Below, piece after piece: positions 24,591 through 31,725 of a DNA stretch of 31,725 nt. The notes under the pieces were generated by a model that saw nothing but the letters and a program-made list of their open reading frames with translations, did not search any database and was not told the origin of the DNA. The stretch is taken from assembly GCA_964387585.1 (NCBI GenBank), contig CAYLWW010000004.1, positions 1 through 31,725 on the forward strand. Direction: 5' to 3'. Each line of letters begins with the position of its first letter. Position 1 is the stretch's first letter. The DNA comes from CAYLWW01 sp964387585. GTDB taxonomy: Bacteria; Pseudomonadota; Alphaproteobacteria; Rickettsiales; Midichloriaceae. The position numbers were made by a program, and so were the translations under genes.

Positions 24591-26966
24591 ATGTTTTTCT
24601 TAAAAAATATGTTTAAAAATAAATACCTGAAGATTAATTTATTTCTCACTTCAATAGTTTTACTAGCTCTATTTCTTGGGTTTAAAACTTATTTAGATTT
24701 AAGCTTAACAGAGTTAAGCAGTAAATTTGCTTATAACGTTAATAGATCTTTGCCTGTAGTTGATAGGAATGGTATACCTTTGGACATTGTTTATTGTAAT
24801 AATAATTGGAATAGTAGTAATTACTTACCACTATACAAAATTCCTTTATTTTTACGTCAAGCCTTTATTCTTTCAGAAGACAAACTATTTTACAGTCATT
24901 ACGGAGTAAATTGGCAAGCTAGGTTAGCAGCCGCTTTACAAAATACTAAAGCACTTTTTAGTATTAGTAATAAAAATAATAAAATAAGAGGAGCCAGTAC
25001 CATCAGTGAGCAGTTAGTTCGTATTATGCAACCGCGTCCTAGAAATTTATGGTCAAAATGGTTAGAGACTATAACAGTATATTGGTTAGAAAATAAATTA
25101 AGTAAGGAACAGATATTTGAATTATACCTTAATCAATTACCATATGCCGCTAATAGGCGTGGTGTGCAACAAGCTTCTTACTATTACTTCAATCGAGATT
25201 TAAGCACATTAAGTTACAAAGAAATGCTTGCTTTAGTAGTATTAGTGAGAGCCCCTTCCAGTTTTGACTTATATAAGCCCGATGTTAATATTGATAAATC
25301 TATTATGCGACTTGCAAATTTATTGCATTATAACGAAATTTTAAATAACGAAGATTTATTAATCTTAGCCAATTCTAAAATAAAGCTTAAAAGTAGTAAG
25401 TTAACTATAGATGCTAGTCATTTTGTCAGGTTTATACGCAATAACCTAAGTATTGGTAATTATAACAATGATCAAAATGATAAAATTTACTCCACTTTAG
25501 ACTCAGAGTTACAAAACAAAGTTCAAAAAATTATTGACCAACGTTTAAAAAATTTGTCACATCGTAAAGTAAAAAATGGGGCTGTATTGGTTGTGAATCA
25601 TAACACTAGTGAAATAATCGTTTGGGTAGTTGGTGGTGGTAGCAAAATAGCTAATGATCAAAATTATAGCTATTATTTAGCGCCTAGCAATTTTATAGAT
25701 GCAGTAACAACTCTTAGGCAACCAGGCTCTTCTTTAAAGCCATTTCTATATGCACTAGCTTTTACTAAAGGTTGGTCACCTGCAATGATTATAGATGATA
25801 GCCCATTATCTGAACGTATAGGCTCTGGATTACATAAGTTTTTTAATTATAGCCGCAGGTTTTATGGAGCAGTTACAGCACGTGAGGCTTTGGGTAATTC
25901 TTTGAATATACCAGCTTTACAAGCTATAAAATTCGTTGGTAATGAGAATTATTTATCCACTTTGCATAATTTAGGTTTTACTAATTTAAACCAAAGTAGC
26001 GATTTTTATCGAGATGGATTAGCTTTAGGTAATGGTGAAGTTACTTTATTTGAACTAGTTCAGGCTTATTCAGCTTTAGCCCGCATGGGTGAATGGAGAC
26101 CTCTAAGGTTTTTATTAACTCATAGGAATAATACCTCTATTAATTACTCCGAGCATTACTATAAAATCGATGATTATCGTAGGATATTCCAACCTAATGT
26201 TGCTTCTTTAATTGCTAATATTCTATCAGATCCTGATGCTAGAAAATTGGAATTTGGGAATTATAGTATATTAAATTTTCAACAACAAACCGCAGTAAAA
26301 ACTGGTACTTCAACTGATTATCACGATGCTTGGGCTGTTGGCTATGATGATAAATATGTGGTTGGTGTATGGTTGGGTAATTTAGATAGAAAACCTACAG
26401 ATGGAGTTACTGGAGCATCTGGACCTGCTTTAGTAATGCGCAGTGTATTTGCTGAAATAAATAAGTTTGATGATCAAAGAAATGGGAAACTTTTTTTAAG
26501 TCCAGATCTTATAAAAGAGCAAATATGCATTCCCGTACATTTATTGGGAAATGGTAAATTATTAGAAAATAATAATCCTTATTCTAATAATGAGCGAGTT
26601 AATTCCTGCTCATTAAGAACTGAATATTTTCTCAATAAACAACAAATAAAGCAATTTTATTCATTAATTCAGGAAAAAGACACTAAGCCTAAAACTAAAT
26701 TGCTTTCTCTAGTTAATGGTTTGAAATTAGCTATAGATCCAAGAATTCCTCAAAGTATGCAATATTATAAATTCTCTATAAATGATAGTATAAAAGATAA
26801 GAATTACGAAGTAGAGTGGGTTATGGACGGGAAGAGTCTAGCTAAAGGTTTGTTTAATAGCTATGATTGGTCTTTAGAAAAGGGAGAGCATGAACTAGAA
26901 GCAATAGTTAGAAAGATAGGCGAAGGAGAAGTATATTATGATAAAGCCAGTTTCTCAGTTAAATAG
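24591..26966 (+). CDS. pbpC: Penicillin-binding protein 1C
   Basis: Bifunctional peptidoglycan glycosyltransferase/transpeptidase anchored in the inner membrane. Of 791 residues, a transmembrane anchor is at about 15-32. The GT51 glycosyltransferase has catalytic Glu96 in ILSEDKLFYSHYGVNW, GASTISEQL at 134-142 and LELYLNQLPY-like FELYLNQLPYAANRRGVQQA. The transpeptidase has the SxxK motif at Ser380-Lys383 (RQPGSSLKPF), an SLN motif in EALGNSLNIPAL, and KTGTSTDYHDAWAVGY. The C-terminal domain from about 705 matches the BiPBP_C cap typical of PbpC, which separates it from PBP1A/1B. With dapF it indicates a peptidoglycan-making cell. It converges on nusB with a 13-bp gap. Confidence 0.95.
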   Translation: MFFLKNMFKNKYLKINLFLTSIVLLALFLGFKTYLDLSLTELSSKFAYNVNRSLPVVDRNGIPLDIVYCNNNWNSSNYLPLYKIPLFLRQAFILSEDKLFYSHYGVNWQARLAAALQNTKALFSISNKNNKIRGASTISEQLVRIMQPRPRNLWSKWLETITVYWLENKLSKEQIFELYLNQLPYAANRRGVQQASYYYFNRDLSTLSYKEMLALVVLVRAPSSFDLYKPDVNIDKSIMRLANLLHYNEILNNEDLLILANSKIKLKSSKLTIDASHFVRFIRNNLSIGNYNNDQNDKIYSTLDSELQNKVQKIIDQRLKNLSHRKVKNGAVLVVNHNTSEIIVWVVGGGSKIANDQNYSYYLAPSNFIDAVTTLRQPGSSLKPFLYALAFTKGWSPAMIIDDSPLSERIGSGLHKFFNYSRRFYGAVTAREALGNSLNIPALQAIKFVGNENYLSTLHNLGFTNLNQSSDFYRDGLALGNGEVTLFELVQAYSALARMGEWRPLRFLLTHRNNTSINYSEHYYKIDDYRRIFQPNVASLIANILSDPDARKLEFGNYSILNFQQQTAVKTGTSTDYHDAWAVGYDDKYVVGVWLGNLDRKPTDGVTGASGPALVMRSVFAEINKFDDQRNGKLFLSPDLIKEQICIPVHLLGNGKLLENNNPYSNNERVNSCSLRTEYFLNKQQIKQFYSLIQEKDTKPKTKLLSLVNGLKLAIDPRIPQSMQYYKFSINDSIKDKNYEVEWVMDGKSLAKGLFNSYDWSLEKGEHELEAIVRKIGEGEVYYDKASFSVK

Positions 26967-26979
26967 ATAATTAACTATT

Positions 26980-27528
26980 TCACCCTATTTCTTTAGCTAT
27001 TTTATCTAATACACTATTAATAAATCCTAACTCGTCATAATGATCAAAGCTTTTGCTTATCTCTAGATAATCTTGAATGATTATACCTAATTCTAAAGTA
27101 GGGTAATAAATGATTTCAAATACTGCTGCTCGTAAAATAGCCTGCACTACTTTCGCCATTCTATCCCAGCGCCAATTACTTGATAGATGATCAAGTATGT
27201 GGTCATCTATATCTTCAAGCATTTTCATTAAATTAATAATTATAGATAGCAGATCTTTATTTTTGCTATTATCATCTGAATTTGCTATCAAAGATGGGGT
27301 ATCAATTCCGACTTCTTGAGTTATATTCTCATCATTTATTGAAGCAATGTCTTTTATATTGCTTTTATTATTTCTTCTGATTATTGATATGGTATTTTTT
27401 ACTGTATCACTTAAATCTTCTAGATAAATATCATCATTAAAATCTATAATGTTATGAGTTAGATTATATTTCATTTCTAAAGCGTAAATAACTTGTACTA
27501 TTAATCTTCTTTTTTTAAATGATAACAT
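26980..27528 (-). CDS. nusB: Transcription antitermination factor NusB
   Basis: An all-helical RNA-binding protein that with NusE (S10) assembles the antitermination complex on rRNA operon boxA. The 182 residues are longer than the usual 135-160. The N-terminus MLSFKKRRLIVQVIYALEM matches the family's basic helix. The conserved core resumes near 117 with LSSNWRWDRMAKVVQAILRAAVFEI, then the PTLELGIIIQDYLEISKSF and ELGFINSVLDKIAKEI helices. Between about 28 and 100 is a polar, Asn/Asp/Ile-rich insertion (IRRNNKSNIKDIASINDENI) with no family counterpart that I know. Its 5' side is a 366-bp divergent region shared with the MFS gene. Confidence 0.88.
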   Translation of the reverse strand: MLSFKKRRLIVQVIYALEMKYNLTHNIIDFNDDIYLEDLSDTVKNTISIIRRNNKSNIKDIASINDENITQEVGIDTPSLIANSDDNSKNKDLLSIIINLMKMLEDIDDHILDHLSSNWRWDRMAKVVQAILRAAVFEIIYYPTLELGIIIQDYLEISKSFDHYDELGFINSVLDKIAKEIG

Positions 27529-27894
27529 ATTGACAATTATTTAAATCCAAATACTTTTCGCTTTATTGCTAAGTTATAAAACTAATTAAGAAAATATATT
27601 GAGTGACAGAATTTTTATATTTATTAGAATGCTTAAGTTATTTTTTCATAACTCAATAATATAAATATGAATTTAGATCACATATTATTCAGTGATTATT
27701 ATTTCATTTACTTAGTCAGAGCGAGCTAAATCTTATAGCATTATTCGAGTTATAATAAAAGCTATTTTAGCTAAGTAACTAATTTATTAATCAATGTTTT
27801 TAAATAATATACATAATATTTATATACTAATGAAAAATACTCTTTGAATTAACATATATGTACTACCTTAATATTTTTTAAAAAATCTTTTTTA
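27529..27894. other. 366-bp divergent intergenic region between nusB and MFS gene
   Basis: No gene or RNA is supported. It contains an 8-bp perfect inverted repeat TATTGAGT (27597-27604)/ACTCAATA (27651-27658), about 46 bp apart, and several AT-rich -10-like hexamers that cannot be ranked by eye. It presumably carries both promoters. Confidence 0.5.
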
Positions 27895-29196
27895 ATGAAA
27901 ATTTTAATAAAAAACAACTCAATGACCGTTATATACCTAGCATGGTTTTCTTCAGCGCTATTTTTCTTTTATCAATATATGTTAAGGGTAGCTCCGAATT
28001 TGATGATGGATCAGTTGCGTGCTGAATTTTTAATAAAAGCTGAAGAATTTTCTACATTAGGTTCATTATATTTACTAGCATACTCATTACTACAAATACC
28101 TTTAGGTCTTATTGCTGATAAAGTAGGAGTGAAGAAAATGGTATTGACTTCTATTATAGTATGTATAGTTGGTAGCTTATTATTTGCTTCAGCTACTAAC
28201 TTTCAAATGTTGCAAATATCTCGTTTTATAATAGGAGCTGGATCTGCTACAGCATTTATGTGCGCATTAAAAATTATTGCTGATTATTTTCCTCCTAATA
28301 AAAAAGCTTTATTAATGGGAACTACTCTTACTTTTGGTACTGTAGGAGCCTTAGTCTCTGGAAACATCTTGCTTTATTTTATACAACAATACGGATGGCG
28401 CATAGCTGGCTATATTTCATCTTGTGCAGGTGTAATTTTGTTTTTTATAGCTATTTTTTCGTTAAAATCACTTAATATTGAATTAAAGGATGATCCTTCT
28501 AGTGCTTCTAAATTTTCCTTTTATAAATTTTTAAGCACCATTGTCGAAATACTTAAAGATAAAAATATAATGCTCTACTCAATACTTGCAGTAGGCCTTT
28601 ATACACCTTTATCAGCTTTAGCTGATCTTTGGGGATCAGCATTTTTGATGCAAAAATTCAATTTAACTCATAGTCAAGCTTCTAGCGAATCTCTTAGCTT
28701 ATATTTAGGGCTTGGTGTTGGAAGTATAATATTACCTTCTTTATGTAAAAGAGAGAGTGTTTTAGAGAATGCTATATTGTTATGCGCTTTAAGTACTTTG
28801 ATATTATTTTGTATTGTTTTATACGCACCAGCATGGCAATCAAATTATTATCTAACTACTACAATAGTAGTTATAGGATTTTTCTGTGGTGCCGAAATGA
28901 TGTGCTTTACTGCAGCTTTACGTCATGCGCCTAAAAATAGAACCGGAGAAATAATAGGAGTTGTCAATACCTTAAATATGCTGGGTAATGCTTTACTTCA
29001 GCAACTTATAGGCTTTCTATTAGATTATAGATGGCATGGTGCAGTTGATAGCAAAGGCATTAGGCAATATAGTACTTCAGAGTTTGTATTTTCGTTATCA
29101 TCTCTTACTTTAGTTATAGGATTTTGCGTCATTATTTCATTACTGAGTATTTTGCCTAAGTTAACTAAAAAGCGTTTACATACCTCTGATGAATAA
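27895..29196 (+). CDS. Major facilitator superfamily transporter
   Basis: A 433-residue integral inner-membrane transporter with about 12 hydrophobic segments. The loop 2-3 signature reads GLIADKVGVKKMV (about 75-87), in the place of the MFS G-x-x-x-D-x-x-G-R-K/R motif. Other segments typical of symporters are FFYQYMLRVAPNLM, FIIGAGSATAFMCALKII and GTVGALVSGNIL. This resembles the MFS proteins abundant in intracellular bacteria (Rickettsiales ProP-like, Legionella). The substrate cannot be predicted. dapF follows after 45 bp and may be co-transcribed. The ATG at 27895 is used; a second ATG at 27922 is possible. Confidence 0.9.
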   Translation: MKILIKNNSMTVIYLAWFSSALFFFYQYMLRVAPNLMMDQLRAEFLIKAEEFSTLGSLYLLAYSLLQIPLGLIADKVGVKKMVLTSIIVCIVGSLLFASATNFQMLQISRFIIGAGSATAFMCALKIIADYFPPNKKALLMGTTLTFGTVGALVSGNILLYFIQQYGWRIAGYISSCAGVILFFIAIFSLKSLNIELKDDPSSASKFSFYKFLSTIVEILKDKNIMLYSILAVGLYTPLSALADLWGSAFLMQKFNLTHSQASSESLSLYLGLGVGSIILPSLCKRESVLENAILLCALSTLILFCIVLYAPAWQSNYYLTTTIVVIGFFCGAEMMCFTAALRHAPKNRTGEIIGVVNTLNMLGNALLQQLIGFLLDYRWHGAVDSKGIRQYSTSEFVFSLSSLTLVIGFCVIISLLSILPKLTKKRLHTSDE

Positions 29197-29241
29197 AGAT
29201 TTGGCTTCTTACTAACTTCTTATGTACCACTTTACTAAGTA

Positions 29242-30225
29242 ATGGAAATTTTTTTTTACAAAATGCATGGTTTAGGTAATGATTTTATAATCATAGACTA
29301 CTACCACCCTGTTAATGAGAAAAATTTTGCGATAGAAGCATTAGTATTAAGCAAAGAGAAGATTTCACATATTTGTAATCGTAGGATAGGAATAGGTTGT
29401 GATCAACTGATATTATTGAGCCCCCATACTTTATATCATCGTAAAATGGTTATATATAATAGCGATGGTAGTTTAGCTGAAGCTTGTGGTAATGCTAGTC
29501 GTTGCGTGATTAAGCTTTTAGCTAATTATCAAAATAATGGTAATAATTCATTAAATGATAATTGCGAGAAAATTACCATTGAAGTGAATGACAGAAGTAT
29601 TAGCGGGAAATATTATGCTGATACTGATTTAGTAACGGTAAATCTAGGTAATTTTAGCTACTGCCCTTTAGAAATAGGTATAGCCGAAGATGGTATAAGC
29701 AAATTAAGTAAGCTGAAAAGTAAATACGGTTATGAATTAATATACTTTTCTTCGCATGAATTACTTCCAGCAACTTTTATAAAGCATTTTGCTTCGGATG
29801 ATAGCGGATGCTATTGCATCAGTATTGGTAACCCTCATATCGTTATTTTCGTAAAAAATCTTGAAGATATTGACATTAAATTAGGTCAAGTAATAGAGAA
29901 TAATGATTATTTTAAAAATAGAATTAATGTGAGCTTCGTTTATATTGAAAATAGAAGTACTATCAAAGTGAGAACTTGGGAACGTGGTGCAGGAGAAACA
30001 AGTGCATGCGGAACCGCTGCCTGTGCTTCATATATCATAGCTTATCACCTTAACTTAATAGAAAAAAATTCTATTGTATGCTTGCCTGGAGGAAATCTTG
30101 TGGTAGAACTAAATGATGATGCAACTATTGAGTTAAATGGTAGCGCAACTTTGTCTTTTATTGGGATATATACTAAAGATATTTCAAAGAGTTATGGATT
30201 TAAAGATAGTAATACAAAAGCTTAA
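29242..30225 (+). CDS. dapF: Diaminopimelate epimerase
   Basis: Converts LL- to meso-diaminopimelate, which is used for peptidoglycan cross-links and lysine. The 327 residues include both catalytic cysteines: Cys82 in NSDGSLAEACGNASRC and Cys256 in ERGAGETSACGTAACA. The N-terminal KMHGLGNDF signature is at 7-15 and GNPHIVIF at 196-203. It is longer than the usual 270-285 residues: polar Asn-rich segments near 96-110 and 141-170 and a C-terminal tail (KDISKSYGFKDSNTKA) account for the excess. A run of nine T (29249-29257) lies in the third to sixth codons. It supports DAP-type peptidoglycan, as does pbpC. Confidence 0.95.
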   Translation: MEIFFYKMHGLGNDFIIIDYYHPVNEKNFAIEALVLSKEKISHICNRRIGIGCDQLILLSPHTLYHRKMVIYNSDGSLAEACGNASRCVIKLLANYQNNGNNSLNDNCEKITIEVNDRSISGKYYADTDLVTVNLGNFSYCPLEIGIAEDGISKLSKLKSKYGYELIYFSSHELLPATFIKHFASDDSGCYCISIGNPHIVIFVKNLEDIDIKLGQVIENNDYFKNRINVSFVYIENRSTIKVRTWERGAGETSACGTAACASYIIAYHLNLIEKNSIVCLPGGNLVVELNDDATIELNGSATLSFIGIYTKDISKSYGFKDSNTKA

Positions 30226-30265
30226 TTGCAATGAATGAAGTAGGCTTTATTAAAATTGAAAAATT

Positions 30266-30342
30266 TGGTGTTCCCGACAGGATTTGAACCTGTGACCTTT
30301 GGATTAGGAATCCAACGCTCTATCCTGCTGAGCTACGAGAAC
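30266..30342 (-). tRNA. tRNA-Arg(CCT)
   Basis: On the minus strand the acceptor GTTCTCG pairs with CGGGAAC. The D-arm is in TAGCTCAGCAGGATAGAGC. The anticodon stem TTGGA/TCCAA closes loop TTCCTAA, giving anticodon CCT (reads AGG). The T-arm is CAGG-TTCAAAT-CCTG. Discriminator A and an encoded CCA complete it. It lies 40 bp 3' of dapF in the opposite orientation. Confidence 0.96.
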
Positions 30343-30779
30343 TTATAATTATGCAAAGAACGTAAAGAAATTTTAATATAATAACTAAAAAAAGAAGTGC
30401 AAATAATGTTGTTTTTTTATTAAAAAAGTATGTTTAAGTAAATTTAATAGCCTAGACAAAAAATAAAATAGCTTTGCTTATTAAGCTAGTCAAGAGTAAA
30501 TAATCTAAATCTATGCTTTACAGTTTATTATTCCTAAGTTAATTTCAACTATAGATTTTTGCTTAATAAAAAAAGTTTAACTAAGGTAAAACAGATAAAT
30601 AATAAAAGTCAGTTAAATATAAAAAATTTATTACAATTATGAATATTAATTAATAATTATTAATTAGCAAAAACTTTTCTTTTAAACTACTGTAATAATA
30701 AAATAAGATTAACAGCCCTAGAAAAAATAAGTAATTAAAGCAAATAGTATAAAAATTTCAACCTACAACCTATAATTTT
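30343..30779. other. 437-bp AT-rich gene-free region
   Basis: Between tRNA-Arg and the 57-codon ORF no coding frame or RNA is seen. The sequence is very AT-rich with many A/T runs. It should carry the tRNA promoter (minus) and the promoter of the DUF2335 unit (plus), but no clear boxes stand out. Confidence 0.5.
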
Positions 30780-30953
30780 ATGTACATAAAGCAACTATTT
30801 TACTCCATAGGTTTGCTGAGTAATTATATAAACAATATATACTATAAACCTAATAATCCTCGTAATGCAATAGCTAAAGATTGGAGATCTTTAGGTAATG
30901 ATTTAGAAAAAATATTTAAGAAGCTTGGAGACAATAATAATGGAAAGAAATAA
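30780..30953 (+). CDS. Small ORF (57 codons) overlapping the DUF2335 gene
   Basis: The frame opens with ATG (MYIKQLFYSIGLLSNYINNI) and ends AIAKDWRSLGNDLEKIFKKL plus a polar tail. The D-W-x-x-x-G-N-D-L block is the sort of short segment found in small proteins encoded just before DUF2335 genes; I recall this association but have not verified it. It overlaps the next gene's ATG (30940) by 14 bases, so translational coupling is likely. Its own 3' end contains the neighbour's GGAG ribosome binding site. A weakly hydrophobic N-terminus (about 5-20) may associate with membrane. Confidence 0.6.
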   Translation: MYIKQLFYSIGLLSNYINNIYYKPNNPRNAIAKDWRSLGNDLEKIFKKLGDNNNGKK

Positions 30954-31419
30954 AAGAAAATCGAGTACTTATCACCATAACAAACGTCATGATAGAAAAC
31001 ATTCAGTACAAGATGGTTTTATGGAACATAGTCGTACTAATCAGTCTATATTACCATCACCAGCTATACTAGAAAGTTATGAAGAAATTTCTCCAGGTAT
31101 AGTAGAAAAGCTAGTAGACTTAGTAAAACAAGAGCAGAAACATAGACAGAATTTAGAAATCAAGTATTTAAAGTATATAAGAAATACTACTAGGTTTGGT
31201 CAATTATTAAGCTGTATATTAGCTATAACAATAATATATTATTCGATCTTAGCTGTTAGCCAAGATAAAAGCTGGCTTGCTATAACAATATGTATTTGTG
31301 GCTTTAGCTGCTTAACTATTTCAAATATTATAGCAATAAACTCTAATAGGCATAGAGGACCTTTTAAAGCTAATAATAGAAATAGAAGGCCTAATTTTAA
31401 TGAATCAAATAATAAATAG
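30940..31419 (+). CDS. DUF2335 membrane protein
   Basis: A 159-residue protein. A basic, His/Arg-rich N-terminus (1-35) precedes the DUF2335-like block LPSPAILESYEEISPGIVEK...EQKHRQ at 38-70. Two transmembrane helices follow, at about 86-106 and 111-133, then a basic Asn/Arg-rich tail. The ATG at 30940 is preceded by GGAG with 9-base spacing, the best ribosome binding site seen here, so it is preferred to the in-frame TTG at 30925. DUF2335 proteins are widespread small membrane proteins of unknown function, sometimes phage- or mobile-element-linked. It forms a two-gene unit with the overlapping 57-codon ORF. A short hairpin and repeat copy B follow. Confidence 0.82.
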   Translation: MERNKRKSSTYHHNKRHDRKHSVQDGFMEHSRTNQSILPSPAILESYEEISPGIVEKLVDLVKQEQKHRQNLEIKYLKYIRNTTRFGQLLSCILAITIIYYSILAVSQDKSWLAITICICGFSCLTISNIIAINSNRHRGPFKANNRNRRPNFNESNNK

Positions 31420-31434
31420 CTCGGTTATAACGAG
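31420..31434. repeat. Short hairpin directly after the DUF2335 stop
   Basis: CTCG and CGAG flank a TTATAA centre with one bulged G, starting at the base after the stop codon. No T-tract follows. It may protect or end the transcript. Confidence 0.35.
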
Positions 31435-31543
31435 GAGAGTTCAACAGTTAAAAGATCGGTGAACTTGCTAATCATATATTAATAGGTAAGCATCAGCGAA
31501 CCCTTAAATTTGACAACACAAAATGTTGAAGTATCAAAGATAT
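31435..31543 (+). repeat. Dispersed intergenic repeat, copy B
   Basis: It contains, in order, GAGTTCAACAG, GGTGAACTTGC, ATATTAATAGGTAAGC, AAATTTGACAACA and TGTTGAAGTATCAAAGATATA, matching copy A (19702-19815, minus strand). The longest exact run is TGTTGAAGTATCAAAG (16 bp). It begins about 15 bp 3' of the DUF2335 gene, so both copies lie 3' of an ORF in the same relative orientation. Confidence 0.75.
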
Positions 31544-31725
31544 ACGATATTATTGATCTTTCCCCGTCTTTGCTTAGAGTACTTTTTCTCAATGAAATTA
31601 AAATCGGGAGGATATAGAGCCTAGGTTTTCTATAATCTTTTTCCTATTTGATGTTTTAATCATAACTCACATATAGCTAAAGCAGTATAAAAGAGTCATG
31701 GTAGGTAGGTATTAAAGATTTCATC
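31544..31725. other. Gene-free right edge of window
   Basis: No gene is supported before the edge. It contains an inverted repeat TATAGA/TCTATA near 31614-31634 followed by ATCTTTTTCC, possibly a weak plus-strand terminator, and the second copy of the 22-bp repeat at 31671-31692. An element or gene may begin beyond the edge. Confidence 0.4.
31671..31692. repeat. 22-bp dispersed repeat, copy 2
   Basis: Matches 16289-16310 at 21 of 22 positions in the same orientation. The only difference is A to G in the middle (CTAAAGCAG instead of CTAAAACAG). Confidence 0.45.

Noticed and set aside
31501..31560. Promoter reading of TTGACA...TATA within repeat copies A and B
   Set aside because: The spacing between TTGACA and the next TATA-like box is about 24-25 bp, too long for a normal sigma-70 promoter.

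Overview
The window is AT-rich, with short gaps between housekeeping genes, a partial virB-type type IV secretion (T4SS) cluster, a flagellar export gene, a DUF2335 gene and several large genes I cannot assign to any family. Together this suggests an obligate intracellular alphaproteobacterium of the order Rickettsiales. FlhA and CoaBC would fit a Midichloriaceae-like or other flagellum-bearing lineage better than a typical Rickettsia. That placement is inference from gene content, because no rRNA is present.

Layout. 1-145 (-): a frameshifted piece of an IS630-family transposase that runs off the left edge. 388-4574 (-): virB11, virB10, virB9, then nadK. The usual Rickettsiales neighbours virB8 and virD4 are absent here, and the IS remnant lies where virD4 would be expected. 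4838-5431 (+): a small Sec-exported protein with a CdiA-CT-type RNase A toxin domain, followed by tRNA-Leu(CAA). 5813-8828 (+): probable operon aspC - rluB-like - divergent polysaccharide deacetylase. 8970-12428 (-): flhA then coaBC. 12604-13029 (+): rnhA. 13045-15869 (-): two tandem paralogues of unknown function that share an almost identical 207-bp core. 16429-18898 (-): degP/htrA and glyQ, with no glyS beside it. 19058-19483 (-): a small lipoprotein. 19839-24392 (-): a 983-residue all-helical protein and a 440-residue protein built from an internal duplication. 24591-26966 (+): pbpC. 26980-27528 (-): nusB. 27895-30225 (+): an MFS transporter and dapF. 30266-30342 (-): tRNA-Arg(CCT). 30780-31419 (+): a two-gene unit, a 57-codon ORF overlapping a DUF2335 membrane protein.

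How it fits together. PbpC and DapF imply meso-diaminopimelate peptidoglycan. DegP and the lipoprotein belong to the envelope, and VirB9/10/11 form the T4SS core and its ATPase. The unassigned genes (436, 472, 983 and 440 residues) and the exported RNase A-like protein are plausible host- or competitor-directed factors, but delivery by the T4SS is a guess. A dispersed intergenic repeat occurs 3' of two accessory ORFs in the same orientation, with a weaker third copy. Strong hairpins separate the accessory genes.

The most interesting items are the exported RNase A-like toxin, the mosaic tandem paralogues, the internally duplicated 440-residue protein, the repeat family, and the hexapeptide repeat in the presumed exposed part of VirB10.
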